DNA of 64,000 nucleotides from Mercenaria mercenaria (GCF_021730395.1 NC_069373.1:44854501-44918500), one strand, 5' to 3'. Counted from the stretch's first letter, positions 1 to 12,599 are shown. Made by a program: numbers and translations. The notes: generated by a model not told the origin, from the sequence alone.

Positions 1-220
1 ACTAAAGTAACAGTGGATCAAACAAATTTGTACATTAAAACCTCGTCTTTATTTTCGGTGAAAACTTGTTCAAATATCACGAGAGTTATTCAGAAATGTT
101 GACATATTGAAAATGGATGTTAAAAAGTTCTGTTACAGTCTAACATACTAAAATTATTGAAATGAATGACTAATTTGTAACAAAAACAAGACGACATAGT
201 GGCGGTCAAAATTTACATAC

Positions 221-2048
221 CTGTTGGAACGATAATAGTGTCTTTCTGTGGTGGTCGGCGATTTAAACCCGGGACATTGCCGCCTGCCCAGCTGCCATTC
301 GTCCAAGATGCAGAACTGCAGTAGCCAAATTTGTCTGTGCAGCTAATGTCATAAGAATTAGCGGTGATACTTCCTGTAGTTTGGTTGTACGTGCCGAAAC
401 CCATTTTCATGACATAAAATGAATGTCCATGCAAGTGGACGGGATGTGACCATCCCGAACCACTCCCTAAATTAAGTAAAACAAATTGAACCAGTTTATT
501 GGATTTCAATTTCTGAATATACGTGCATTTACATATTCCATCTCTCTCACAGTCGTCATTGCACTCTGTGTTCAACTCATTTTCTTGTGTGAGAAGTGAA
601 ACTGTTGGCGGGACGAACTCTCGTCCATTTACCGAACCTGGTGTATTTCCTGGAGGTCCTGGAAAGGCAAAGTTGAAAAAGTACTCCTCATCTACACTAT
701 TACCTAGAACGTCTTTGTAATCTTGATTGGGATCAGTGTTGTTGACTTCATTGAATGTTATACAGCCTCTGTTTTCACCCGGTGGGTAATATTCATAAGG
801 ACAGTTGAATGTAGGACACTTCGACGAAGGAGTGCACGTTTCCCGTCTGCTATTTGGAGGATTCGGAGAAGGAGTTGGACCTACGAAATCTTCGAACTCT
901 AGTACCGCTTCAGCTGCATGGTACTTGGCGAAACCAAGACTTTCTGATGTTTCTATTGTTTCAGCAATAAATAATAACTCTTTTGAAGTGACTTCACTCG
1001 CTGCTGGAGCTTGCCAGTAGAAGTCGTATCTTTCTCCCGGATGTACTACTATTGACTGTACAGCTATCCTGTCAACATTGTATGCGTCCGATGTTCGTAG
1101 TGTTAGCCGATGACCATATATATAAACCCTCATCGGGTAGAGCGTCATTGCACCAATTATTCTAAATCGGTAGAGTGATCCGGAACGGATTTTAAAACGT
1201 TCAAGAGGTGCGCCGTTATTTGTACTTTCCGTCATCCAGAATCGTCCTTTTCCATTTACAAGGCCTGACTGAAACTCATAGCGGCTGAACTGCCCCCTGT
1301 CTACAGAATAGGTTGTATTTATCTTTTCATATGTCTGAAAATCAAACTGTTCAGTTATCATTCTATTGTATGCTGTTTCGGGGTCCATAAGATGATTCCA
1401 GTCCTGAAGTGACATGATGATTTCATTGTCTTCAATAATTGGATTCTTTGTTGGGCGGACAATGACAGGTCCGTAAAGTCCCATGCTCCTCTGGTCTCCT
1501 ATATGTGCATGGTACATAGCTGTTCCTGGCGGATATGCGTTGAATCTATGCACGAATGTCTGTCCAGGCAATATAGGACACTGCGTAACAAATGCGACTC
1601 CATCCATCCACGGCGCATTTCTCTGATGTAATCCATGAAAGTGAACGGTCACGCTATCTGTGTGGAGTTTGTTTATAATTGTAACATTTAACGTTTGACC
1701 TTCCCAGACCTCTATTCTTGGACCAGGAAATCTACCATTTATTGCAATGACTAGGCGCGAAGTTTGTCCATCGGCCGTCAGAACTTGTGACACTTGCTCA
1801 GGTGTCAATGGAGCATCGTTGTTTTCTTTGCCTCGTAGCCTCAAAATACCGTTGTCAGGATACACCAATTGTTTTTCTTTCTCCAGTATCATGGTCAGTT
1901 TATGCTCGATTTCAAGCGTGCAAGAGCAGACAGTGTCCTCAACTTTACAGATACAATCGTCTTGTGTAGCTATTGGCTGTACAGTCACCTCCTGTGCGTT
2001 GATACATGACATCAACCCGAAAAAGATCACGGCGACCTTCATCACCAT
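221..2048 (-). CDS. Multicopper oxidase (laccase-like) copy A, exon 1 only
   Basis: First coding exon of a secreted laccase-like multicopper oxidase, an enzyme class that oxidises phenols or metal ions and reduces O2 to water. The 609 complete codons begin with a signal peptide (cleavage likely near residue 19, before QEVTV). A Cys-rich stretch follows (residues 32-43). Copper motifs seen are HFHG at 136-139, HAH at 180-182 and HPVHLHG at 535-541. A second Cys-rich insert (SRRETC...CPTFNCPY) lies between domains. The exon ends after one base of a Gly codon at the donor CAACAG/GTATGT, so the ORF's apparent terminal Met and stop are intronic. The HCH exon and tail exon, as found in copy C, must lie left of position 1. 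About 30 residues differ from copy C by eye (roughly 95% identity). The sequence just before the ATG (ATTTTAG) could be a splice acceptor, which would imply an upstream 5' UTR exon. Substrate and tissue cannot be read from sequence. Confidence 0.93.
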
Positions 2049-3057
2049 CTAAAATTTCATTTAAAGATTATTACGATACTATAAAGACGAGATATAGTCT
2101 TCATTTGTTGAGAACAAACTGGCCTTCTTTAGTTATAATCACTAATAATCATGATTATTTTGATTTACATGCAAACTCAAAATATCTTTTAACTAGCGAA
2201 TACTAGATTTTACGTTTCTGCGGGGCTACGCCTCTCGTGAAAAATACATGCAACATCTGGTGTTCACTCATTGTTTACACTGAAACAAGCAAACAAATAT
2301 CTTTTGTTCATTGCCACTTTTGAAAACTGTATTTTATACAAAAACACATGGCTGAGCAGATTGCTTCTGTTTTTGCCAGACCAAAGAACTTGTGTTAGCA
2401 TGTATGAAGTTTATTCTTTCTTTATACTGACATTGATATTTTTTCAGAAAACCATTTTCTCTCCAGTCTCATCTCAACACGTTAGAGTCAGAGGTAAGAG
2501 GTACTGAATACTTTTTTTCAGAAAGTGGTATCAGAGAGGATCGATTGAGTTTATGGCCAAATGCTTTATATTTAATGACTCTAACGACTGATGCCAGTCT
2601 ATTGTTTCTATGTTGGAAGTTAGATTGTGTCACATATCATTGTTATTTGTTCTCCATATAACATTTACTAGATAGCGATTTGATTTATCACTACACAATG
2701 TATTCCGTACATAATTATTTTAATTCCTTGCCAAGAGAGTTTGTTTTCAATATTCTATTTGTATTATTTTCCACTGCTTTGTATTTTTATCACGTGTCGC
2801 AAATGAATGTTCAGTTAGAAGCTGCATTTCGTGTCAGCAAATAAATGGTATGTACACCCTTGATTTAAACGTTAATGATACGTCTTGTTTCATTTTCATT
2901 TCAAGGAACAATTTAACTATCATTTCGTGCCAACTACCCGTTTATCATAAACGATCTAGTTTCCAATTCATTTCAAAGAATATATTTTCTCCTCCAAGAT
3001 TTTTATATCTTTTATGTTCGCAGCTGTTGTTGAATACTTTATTATTTACAACAAAAG
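2049..3057. other. 5' flank of MCO copy A, no gene seen
   Basis: Non-coding, closely matching 45129-46115 upstream of copy C, although a stretch near 2390-2590 differs. The promoter must lie here or farther right, but I could not place a convincing TATA box or start site. Part of this region is also recognisable upstream of copy B near 14593-14712 and 16255-16540. Confidence 0.6.
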
Positions 3058-3351
3058 CCTTGTTTTGTTTGTTTGTTTGTTTTGGGTTTAACGCCGTTTA
3101 GCTACAGTATTTCAGTTATGTAACTGTGTTTACACTGTGTAACCAGTGTTTTTGGATTCTGTACCAGTAGAAATCTGTTCTCCGTAAGTAACTTTCAACT
3201 TCCCCACATGAATCAGAGGTGGAGGACGAATTATTTCAGACACAATGTCTTTTATCAAATCGTCAGGGAGAACATACGCCTCGCCCAAGGCTCGAGCTCA
3301 CGACCCCGAGATCCGTAGATCTGCGCTCTCCCTATTGAGCTAAGCGGGCGG
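3058..3351 (-). repeat. tRNA-derived SINE, family 1 (copy in block A)
   Basis: Reading the minus strand, a tRNA-like head (GCCCGC...TTAGCTCAATAGG, with a B-box-like GAGCTCGAGCC) is followed by a body of about 210 bp. A GGCGTTAAACCC-type end and a (CAAA)n tail follow. It matches a full, fresh copy at 57648-57937 on the other strand and the interrupted copy at 46116-46855. The head is degenerate, so transcription competence is doubtful. It sits at the same position as the block C copy, so it predates the A/C duplication. Confidence 0.85.
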
Positions 3352-4723
3352 TAGTCGGTAATAATTGTTGAATTAACACGATTTGGTTGGGCGTTCTGGC
3401 TATAATGACTCGGACAGTTCCGAGGCACGATGGCTTTAACTTGGGGCCAGTATAAAACTCGAGTCACAATATAAGAAGAAAGTACACTCTAGACATGTAC
3501 CATACTACCTTATGTAGCAACTGAAACAGTGCGGTATTTGGTTGATTTTGAAAGTTTCTGGTGATTAAATGGAACAAGTAAATTTAACAATTCTGAAGCT
3601 GAAAAGATGTTTAATGTTAAGCTAGAAAGAGATTCAGTACTATTTAGTGTTCTTCTTGTATTTAATAGTTATATGGACGTCCATTATATCAGATTTATGA
3701 TAAAAATATAAATTAACTCACGTTATGACATTTCATCCCTCTCATATTTTCAACTTCAGATATCACTGCTTACTTGAATTAGTCCTCTATTCTACTTCAA
3801 ACAACTTCTATTGTAAATTATATTTGTCAAATTATCGGTAACTAATAACCAAATTTGTTACGTTTTTATCAGTAAGCACGACACTTGACAACGAAGTCTT
3901 TTATCGAGTTACTGCATAATCACTGATATAATAAAAGACTATATTTTGTATATAGCTAAATGCGACTTCTCAGGTGTACTTTTCGCATCATTGCATAGCC
4001 TTAGGTTTTATTGCGGGGCAAGAAGTGAAAATGAAAGTTAACCGATTTTCGGCGAAATTTAAAAAAAATGTTATTCATGTAACTACTGTTAAATTGATAA
4101 ACTGAGTACATTCAATAATGTAGACTAATGTAGCTTGGCTAAACTCTAAGTGTACAATCAGGAAGTGTAGAGAGGTTCGCGGCATGCTCCATCGGAACAT
4201 TTTGAAATTCGTTACTGCTGCAGATGCATTCTGTTTTAGGCTCGGTTGACAAAAAATATCAATTGATAAAAATAAATACTAGTAAACATTTTTGCAGTTT
4301 TTGACACAGAAAGATTTTTTTCTATACATGTGTTATAAATCACTTTTAGTGCAACTACAATTGTATACTGAGTACAAAAAGAAACCCGCAAAGCGGGACA
4401 ATATACGCCCGAAAATCTATCGGAGGAGGAAGTAAAATTAAATATATTTTTGTGGTGTGGGAATGAATGGGGGTAGATTGATGGGGGCGAGGGGTGGTGG
4501 GGGAGAGGGATAGTTGTGCGGTAGAATATCAAGGCACTAGAAATTGAAAGGGATTTTTGTTGGGGTAGAGAGTTGGGAAGGGGTTAATGTTGACTGGGGG
4601 ATGAGTAATATTCATCGTTGCCTTCCTCATATCACTTCATCACCACACACATTTATCCCAACTGTAAAGTCAATATCTTGAAGATTCTTTTTCCATTGTG
4701 CTCTGGACACAAAATATGAAGAC
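3352..4723. other. Non-coding flank of block A
   Basis: No gene seen. The stretch from 3360 to about 3950 is shared with 46860-47410 (block C) and 20320-20900 (block B). From 4000 to 4560 the best match is in block B (20940-21680), including a G-rich segment at 4440-4600. The short open frames here have no recognisable product. Confidence 0.6.
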
Positions 4724-4898
4724 AAAAATATAAGGTGTCGGCCGCTTAATCCAGGGGCCGTGGGTTCGAGTCACACTGGGATCACGACCATGACTTCTCA
4801 TATGACACCAGTACTGGTTTTCCCAGGAAGCGGACTCGAGAGTGGTTCCAATAAGCTTAAAGCTTTCACAATCGAGCTAAAACAAATTAGTATAAACT
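4724..4898 (+). repeat. tRNA-derived SINE, family 2, 5'-truncated, with 12-bp TSD
   Basis: Flanked by the direct repeat AAATATGAAGAC at 4712-4723 and 4899-4910. The body matches the full copy at 21322-21517, including the B-box GGTTCGAGTC and the conserved run CATGACTTCTCATATGACAC. The first part of the tRNA head with the A-box is missing. Block C has the uninterrupted site near 47461, so this insertion happened after the A/C split. Confidence 0.9.
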
Positions 4899-5886
4899 AA
4901 ATATGAAGACCAGATTTGAACTCAGTCTGAGACCATAATCTTTGACCAGCTAAACAAGTTCATAGGCTCTGCACATTGTCCCACTGATACCTACCTACAG
5001 TTAATACCTTGAATGGTTATAATGTTATGGCTTACGGACAGATTTGACCTAGATATAGCCTTGACCTTTGACAAAACCTGTTTTTTCCTAAACGAGCTTA
5101 AAATATATTTAACTGACAAACAGTGTTGACCAAAACAGATAACATTGACCAGTAGATCGATTGGTGGCAATGCCATAACACCAATTAATTGTCATAGAGC
5201 TTTGACTCCAGTTTTTAGCTTAAAGTGAAAAAAATCAAAGTTTGTTTATATTATGAAGACTAGAACATGAGTGTTAGCTTTTAAATTATTTGCAAAAAAT
5301 CCTTATGAAGAAAGAAGCTCTGTGTCTGGGTTGAGAATCAAACTCAGGTTGCTTTGGCAGTAAAATGGTACCATCCTACCGTCATAATAAGCTCTTCATC
5401 TGGGAGGAAATCGTACTGAGCGACTGTTCATACAAGGCTTTATAATTAAGACAAGATTATTACCTTCAAGACCCGATGACAAATGCTTTTCAATTTGAAG
5501 TCTTATGATTTCCATAAAAATTATATTTCTTTCAGTAACTAAGTTTTAAAGCCGTCTCGGGAAATATAGCAGTACTTGCCTGGTATTTTTTTTACAAAAT
5601 CTCTTTTTTCTTTGTCATCGTACAAGCCGGTGGTCACTGTCTCTAAGGTTTTAATTAATATTGTTTTGGTATTGTTTTAATTTCCTTTAAATGATAAGGT
5701 GTAATTTAAAGAAAAATACCAGCTAGTGTTCAGGAATTAAGATAAAAGACTTTTTTCTATTACATGAAAACGGTGGATTTGCTGTTTTTTGGTAAAATAT
5801 TTACAGCAAAATCGATCTTCTTGCTTTTAGCTGCACACATCGTATATCAAGACATAGCACTGCCTAAAGCTCCCCTTATATAATGA
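4899..5886. other. Shared non-coding flank with an old tRNA-like segment
   Basis: Homologous to 21720-22750 (B) and 47430-48300 (C). It holds a TGACCTTTGACC-type repeat common in mollusc non-coding DNA. Near 5325-5405 is a segment that on the minus strand resembles a decayed tRNA-derived head (GGTTTGATTCTC B-box-like). The same segment occurs at about 22145-22230 and 47880-47965, so it predates all three blocks. No gene seen. Confidence 0.5.
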
Positions 5887-6047
5887 GGTTATTATAACAG
5901 AAGCTTAATTCGGGTTGTTGTACTAGCAAAAGTGGATTTTTTCGTACCGGATCACAAGAGGCGCATAAGCACAGATTGTGATCCAGGCTGGCAAAATCCA
6001 CGAGAGCCAAACCCAATATCCCAAATTAAACTATCGTTATAATGACC
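5887..6047. mobile_element. Small foldback MITE, block A copy
   Basis: Terminal inverted repeats of about 28 bp (GGTTATTATAACAG...TTAATTCGGG against the reverse complement of the right end). Inside is a second hairpin with stem CCGGATCACAA/TTGTGATCC-GG around a loop containing GCGCATAAGC. The same element lies at 48469-48620. There is no coding capacity and no clear target duplication. Confidence 0.65.
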
Positions 6048-6803
6048 CTTTTATTATATACCTCAAGCTTTTTGTTAATTTATTTTAGCAAACGATGACT
6101 AAATATTCCTCTGAAAAGGATTTTTGACCCATATTTATAGAACTTGGTCAGCTCATGAATATTGTTTAATGAAAGCAGACAGGCAACATACGATACAGAA
6201 GGTACAGTATCCATTTTATTCTCCTTGTTCGTATTTACTGGTGACAGAGAAGCAATTTTGACAGAATTTATATAAGTATCTCTTTTAAAAAACACAAAAT
6301 GTATAGAGATTATAATGTTTGACGTATGGAAAATCAAAATTAAAAAGGATGTGCAGACAGAAAAATTTGAATACATGTATTGCATAAATGAACGCATAAT
6401 TCATTTGCAAATATTTCAACTTTAAATGATCAAAAGGCACCAGGCCCCGTTAGACTATGTTTTTAAATAAACAACATACCAGTCCTATCGCATAGATATT
6501 TAGTCTATGTCCTCTTAACTGAAGCTGCAATTCAATATGATCGCCCTTCTCAGCACCTATATACTATAACATATAACATTAAACTACCATAAAGGTATGA
6601 CCCAAATGCTTTGGCTGTACTTCGCCAATAACTATGAACCTGGTCTGGAGCTGGAACTCTCCTATTGTCACAGTAGATTACCAAGCCATTTGTCCTTGTC
6701 TCAGCTTTCTGATGCTTAGCTTGTATTTGCTATGGTCTGTCTCTTAAAAGATTTACCTCCATGCGCTGACCTCAGACCTCGAAACTGTTTTTTTTACAAA
6801 AAT
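6048..6803. other. Non-coding, end of block A homology
   Basis: Homology to block C continues to about 6290 and then stops. The frame from 6080 to 6397 on the minus strand is AT-rich, has no recognisable domain, and is not preserved in block C. I see nothing else of note up to 6803. Confidence 0.5.
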
Positions 6804-7192
6804 CACTGTGGGGAATCACATGATCAAATAATCTCTAAACCAAATTTATATTTTGAAGAACATGAATAAATTTCCGGTCATGATAAGATATGAAATTTAA
6901 CCATAACCTACCATATGACTAATGAAAATTGTTAAATTATCATGGAGTTCACAATAATGATATCCTGTAATTACAAACACTAAGGAAAATAAGAAGTATC
7001 AGTTTCTTGAAGTGTTCCAGATAACCAGAAGGTGATTGTGATTGAAATCTATGTAGTTTTAGGATACATGTATGTTGGTGTATGATAGGCTGTATCTTAG
7101 ATTTGCAGCAAAAGATTCTTCAATATTATCCGACATTATTCATAAATTTATTTTGGTTTAGAGATTATTTTGATCATGTGATTCCCGCAGTG
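6804..7192. mobile_element. MITE with about 44-bp terminal inverted repeats
   Basis: The left end CACTGTGGGGAATCACATGA and the reverse complement of the right end (CACTGCGGGAATCACATGAT) agree over about 44 bp with a few changes, giving a 389-bp element. The internal sequence is AT-rich and non-coding. The CACTG start would fit a CACTA-type relative, but no clean target duplication is visible, so the superfamily is undecided. Confidence 0.7.
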
Positions 7193-7654
7193 AAAACTGC
7201 AACTCTTCTTTAGTATCAGACGTCTTCTTTTACATTTTTTATCCGCTCTGACAATATAGCTGCAATAGCTCACTTATCAAGGTATTGGGATAAATTATGA
7301 GTTGAATCCTCGATGTGTTTCCATCACTCGCTTTCACCTTCATCCGTCGATATATTAATACCCTAGTAGAAGTGTGCTTTGAGTGATGCTATTTATACAA
7401 CTTGTTTTTGATAGGTCCAACTTCAAGTAAAGTATTTTACAAGGAATAATATTGGTTCCCTTTTACTATTAAATTAATGTGTGACGCTGTGATCCACCGC
7501 TACATTTAACCAAATTCCTATATTAACAGTAATTAAACTATATTTATAGCGATGGTAGCTTGAACTGTGAGTCAAACACTATCTGTACATACACATGTGC
7601 TGTAGCGGTACGTTATCAATACATACCAAATATACAAATTATTCTGACAAATTT
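7193..7654. other. Non-coding spacer before satellite
   Basis: AT-rich, with no open frame of interest. It leads into the first 205-bp satellite array, whose first units are degenerate. Confidence 0.45.
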
Positions 7655-9485
7655 GACTAGTGTTGTCGCTCAATTCCAATGAAGCAAAATGACTGTGTAT
7701 TTAGCCCGCAAACTGCAATTATAGGTGCTGCGCTCTAGATTTCGTTCAGCACACGCTGAAAATTTACCTCGAACAAAGTGAGAACCCCACACAATATTAC
7801 ATGCCTTAGTAATATCTGGCCTTTTTTACTGAAGTGTTTGTGTTGATGAAAGTTGTGATGAAACAATTAACTTTGCATTTAGCTTGTCAACTACAATTAG
7901 AGGTGCCGTGATGCCGACTTTGTACAGTAGTTAGGGCAGAATGACGGTCAAAATTTGTAAAAAACAATGAAAATTTAGACAAGTCGTAGTAATATTTGGC
8001 TACTGTGACCAAGATTTTTTCCGCTAATTTTCAATGACCAAATAACTGTATTTCGCTTGTGAACTGCAATGCCATGTTCTTCGCTGTCGCCTTAGTTCAG
8101 CAGTTATGGCAGATTGACGGATTTTATTTTGACAACAATCGAAATTTACACAAGACAAAGGGAGAACCACACACGATATTACAACCCATAGTAATGTCGG
8201 GAATCTGTGACTAAAATAATTTCCGCTTATAATAAGATAAAATAAATGTATAATAATAATATATGATAAATGTATTTAGCTTGTGTACTCAATAGCCAGT
8301 GCAGGCCTACCAATGTTCTTAAGAAGTTAGGGTAGGATGACGGTCTGAATTTGGACAAAGTGAGATCCGCTCACAATATTACAAGCCTTAGTAATATTGA
8401 GTCTGTGCGACTACAGTGTATTTTTCGCTCAATTGCAATGAACAAATTACTGTGCATTTAGCTTGTAAACTACAGTTAGAGAAGCTACGTTTCAGAATAA
8501 GTTCAGTCGTAACGGCAGGATGACGATCTTAATTTGAGTATATTTGAAATTTTACACCAGACAAAGTGAGAACCGCACACGATATTACAAGCCTGAGTAA
8601 AAATAGGTTTCTATGACTAAGTTGTTTTTCGCTTATTTGCAAATGAACAAACAAATGTGTGTTAAGCTTGTGAACTGCAGTTAGTTGTTATTCGCTGCAG
8701 AACTCGTTCATTAGCTAGGGCAGAATGACGGTAACAAATTAGACAAAAACTGAAATAGTGAGAAGCGCTCTTGTGACTGAAGTGTTTTTTTGCTCAATTT
8801 CAATTACTATAATATCTGTGTATTTAGGTAGTGAGCACTGTTGATGTTGTTTAGTAGTTAGGGAAGGAGGATGTACTGAATTTAGACAAAACTTAAACAT
8901 TTTCCCTGAACAAAGTGAGAACAACACACGATATAACAAGCTTTAGTAAAATCGGGCCTCTGTGACGAAAGTATTTCCTTTTCAATTGCAATGAATAAAT
9001 AACTGTGTATTTAACTGGTGAACTGCAATACTGCAATTCGAGGTGGTGCGCTGGCGCATTATTTCATTAATTAAGACAGGGTTAATATCTTACTTGGACA
9101 AATCTTGAAATCTTACTTAATATTACAAGCTTTAGTAATAACGTGCCACAGAGACTGTCGTGTTTTCGAATCAATCAACAAACTTATTGTCTATTTTGCA
9201 AGAGGTGCTGCGCTGCCGATTGTATTCATGTGCTAGGACAAGAGGATGGTATATATTTGGAGAATTCTTGAAAAATTTCCTTAGACAAAAGTGAGAGTCG
9301 CAAGTGTAAAGAACAAATAATTGTGTATTTAGTTTTTGTGATAGTTACTGCGCAGCCGAATGCTTTTAGTAGTTCGAGCAGGACGATGGTCTCAGCTTGG
9401 ACAAAAATTGAAATTTTAGACTAAACAAATTGAGAACCGCACTCGATATTACAAACCTTACTAGTATCGCGCATCTGTGACTAAA
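7655..9485 (+). repeat. 205-bp satellite, array 1 (about nine degenerate units)
   Basis: Tandem units marked by recurring blocks: AACTGTGTATTTAGCTTGTG, AACTGCAATTAGAGGTGCTG, AGTTAGGGCAGGATGACGGT, GAGAACCGCACACGATATTA, and AAGCCTTAGTAATATCGGGC. My assembled consensus is about 205 bp. The units are diverged and carry indels. The array lies directly 3' of MCO block B, as array 2 does for block C. Confidence 0.88.
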
Positions 9486-10604
9486 GTGGATCAGGAAACA
9501 TTTTATGTCCGATTACAAGTGTACATAATCAGACCCAATCATTATTTTTACAAGTACAGACGTCTACAGAAGTTTGTTGGCTGATCAGTTACCGAATGCA
9601 CGTCATTTAGCCCACATAATTCATTCCGTTTGCCTTTACCATCTAAATTGATATGTCTCGAGTTTTACAACAATTTTAGATAAAAGTATACTTTGTAGAG
9701 TTTCATAAGCTTCTTCGTTATTTTGTGCAATATACATTTTGCAATCCAATCCAGCTACTAGTCGATCTTCCTGAATGCAAGATCTAATGGCGCCCATTTT
9801 AATGAATCTTTCTGTAATATCGCAAAGAAAAAACATGAGGGCAGAGCTAGGAAGTTGTCGTCATTATAAGTAGAAATCTGTGTCATAAACTGAAATCCCA
9901 GGCTAAATATAATCTTTTTAACTCCTATCTTCACTTTCAAAATGGTGAAAGAAAGGCCTTGAATAGCTAGCGAAATGGTCGCCTGAATGTGAGCTTTTAT
10001 CTTCCGACCCTATGTGTAGCATCGAACGGTGTAGATATAAATCAGATTGTGTTACAATAGTCAGAAAATAAATAGCAGCATTCATATTTAGGAAAATCAT
10101 CTTTTGACTCATTTTCCCCAGTTTTTTATGGCTCAAATGTTTTATACATCGATTTTGGGTTTTGCGGAAGTATTTTGCTAACGTATTCCAAGATCCTGGA
10201 GCATGAAAAAAATGACATTTGAAAATTTGAGCAGCCTATGTCAATGAACCCATTCACTCATTTACAAGATTTATTATTTTCATAAAACTAGACGTTATCC
10301 AGTACATCAAAACGAGTATTTACCAAGAAATATATTTCAAGTAGTATGTACAGACGTTTTGGTTAAATAATGAAAGCAATCAACACACTCATTCATTTTA
10401 TTTTTCATACTGATGTACGAAAGGAGGATTTACAAAGGAAAACATGACTTCTATGAACAAAAAAGGTAAATAAAACAATATTTCTGTTTCCTGGCGGTGA
10501 GATAATCGAAAAGAAAATTTTAAGGTGGAAACCTCAGGTCGCCCAAGTTGGTCTTTATCTAAAAACTATTAGAATGAATATAAACTAGAATATCATATCA
10601 TTTA
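9486..10604. other. 3' flank of MCO copy B, no gene seen
   Basis: Matches 37800-38880 in block C in patches, for example ACCGAATGCACGTCATTTAG near 9591 and 37890. Short open frames on the minus strand (9636-10136) have no domain I recognise and are not kept as frames in C. Confidence 0.55.
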
Positions 10605-11528
10605 AGAATTAATTTATTGCAAAATCTACTTTTTTTTTTAGATAAACGGCATATTAGAATCGAAATAATTTATAGCAAAACCTTGTTTTAACACTATTTA
10701 TTGGCGGTTAATCGTCGGGCGTAATAATTTCACGAGGGCGCAGTGAAAGGGTTTTCTGATATAAGCTTCAATTAATACCGACGTTATCAGGGGGGTGGAC
10801 GTATTTTGTATTTTGCTGCGTTTAGGCGAGAAAAGTGCTGGTTTCAGTTCAAAATGGCGTCATTTGTTTACTTTTTGACCTAATAGAGGACTCATTTGCC
10901 TTGGTAAGTGTGTAAATTATATATGTTCAAGCAGACATCTCGGTACAACAATCAAACATCGAAAGTGTCGTGTATACAACATAAAACAACAAAATGTTGC
11001 TTATACCAAAATAGTTTTGCAATATGGCGTTTTATAAGTAGCTAATAAAAATCTTAAATTACTGTAAATTTTTTGTTTATGTCCAAGTCAATAAACATCC
11101 CGTAAAGAGTTCGTTTTGTACAGAAATTACATTTTCATGAACGGCTACAATCTTTTCGTCACTATAAACTGGCACTTTACTTTCTATAACTTTTTAACAA
11201 ACAAATATAAACATGTAAGACCAAACGCCGAGTAAAGATAAATTATACGGCCACCAACTGATATTGTTTGAAAATTCGAATATAAAAACACAATCACCAC
11301 TGCAAAATGTGTCCTTTGTTAGGTCAAAAAGTAAACAAATGGTGCCATGTTGAACAGCAACCAGCATTTCCCTCACCTAAAAGCAGCAAAATACAAAATA
11401 CCCCTTGGTAATATGCCCTTTATAATAGCGCTCTTTCTTAGTCGCAACAAAACATTGACGTCATCGCACGTTAATGTGACGTCATTCTAGCGTAGGAGTG
11501 TTTAAACACAGAATAGCAAATTAAAACT
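10605..11528. mobile_element. Inverted-repeat insertion specific to block B
   Basis: Block C reads straight through here (38878), so about 0.92 kb has been inserted in B. Inside, 10805-10899 and 11312-11403 form an inverted pair of about 95 bp, each containing TATTTTGTATTTTGCTGC and TTTGTTTACTTTTTGACCTA. The outer ends show only weak inverted similarity, so the true termini may lie outside the pair. The internal part has no transposase-like frame. It is a non-autonomous element of undecided family. Confidence 0.65.
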
Positions 11529-12540
11529 ATTATTTTAACATACAAAAATATATTTTATTTTATTTCCTCCTGATGCTTAGTCTACTTCACTCTTGCGTGT
11601 AATATTATTTGTACTGTTAGTTTTTCGAGCATGTACAAAACATGTTAACGTGTACTTAAAAAACTAAAAAGCTAAAATTTTGCCAGTGTGTCTTTATATC
11701 AAATATACATTGTAGATTAATATTGGCATGTTGGTGGATTAAACTATTTCAGTATATCTAATAGTTAAGTATGGCTTGCAGACATTTAATGATATATGCG
11801 GTCTAACCATGTCATATGAACAGCTTCTAGGTAAATATTCATGTTGGTCAATGTTTTCAAAAATCTAAACTTTTTGATTTGAAAACTTTATATGTATAAT
11901 ATATATATTGATATATTGGTCTCGCTACACGAAAAGTCTAAACTGTATGGTGTGTACAATTTATACTTAAATATGTAGGTAAAAATCAATGAATATTGGT
12001 CCTTGTATTCGAAAAGTCTAAACTAAGTCATTTGTACACTTTGAATAAATATTTTGGCAAATATCGGTATACTGGTCCCTCCATTCAAAATATCTTAAAT
12101 TGTCAGTATGATTTTTGAATATGTATACGAAGTAGAAAATTATTAATATTTCTATCCCTATATTTAAGCGCCCTATCCATGTCAGTATTTTCTTATTCAT
12201 ATACATGTAGATAATCAAGATAGATATACTCCTCTTTTTCAGCTTCTGCAATTTTTTCATTCACGGAGGAAAAGAAATAAAGCTCAGGACAGTTAGGTGC
12301 ATTTTTAAGAATATCATAATACGGATAACTTAATAGCACGTATAATAATATTAACGTCATACACTAGTGTATATAATATCTCTGTGTGTTGTTTTCTGTA
12401 CTCAACATATCTGGATTTATCCAACCTTATAACGCGGTGGTTACATCGTCTCTGTGATTGCTCCTTATTGAGTTAACAGTTTAATAAAACATTTTTTTAA
12501 ATAAATGTTTCCATAGCTTTTGTATGTTACATATTCAAAA
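11529..12540. repeat. 77-bp minisatellite and flank, 3' of MCO copy B
   Basis: From about 11690 to 12220, loosely repeated units of 75-80 bp carry the motifs TATATTGGTCTC, GAAAAGTCTAAACT and GTACACTTTGAA. The counterpart in block C (39100-39720) is more regular. The array starts about 0.4 kb beyond the stop codon of exon 3, so it may lie in or near a 3' UTR. No gene seen. Confidence 0.6.
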
Positions 12541-12599
12541 CACGCACGCACGAACACACGCACCCCCACACGCACGCACGCACGCACGCACACACGCAC
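12541..12599. repeat. (CACG)n / (CACA)n microsatellite next to the stop codon of copy B
   Basis: Mixed CACG and CACA repeats end one base before the TTA that is the minus-strand TAA of exon 3. The would-be 3' UTR therefore opens with a GTGC/GTGT repeat. Block C lacks this tract at the same place. Confidence 0.85.

Larger units (their letters stand above)
1..6290. repeat. Paralogous block A (segmental duplicate of block C)
   Basis: This block aligns colinearly with 43088-48855: gene exon 1, its 5' flank, a SINE at the same place, further non-coding flank and a small foldback element. Similarity fades near 6290 (48855 in C). The left edge of the block is outside the window. Block C carries a 448-bp MITE absent from A, and A carries a SINE (4724-4898) absent from C, so the blocks have evolved separately after duplication. 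Confidence 0.88.

Noticed and set aside
1747-2052. 101-codon ORF opposite exon 1 (also at 44827-45132)
   Set aside because: Antisense shadow of the strongly supported oxidase exon.
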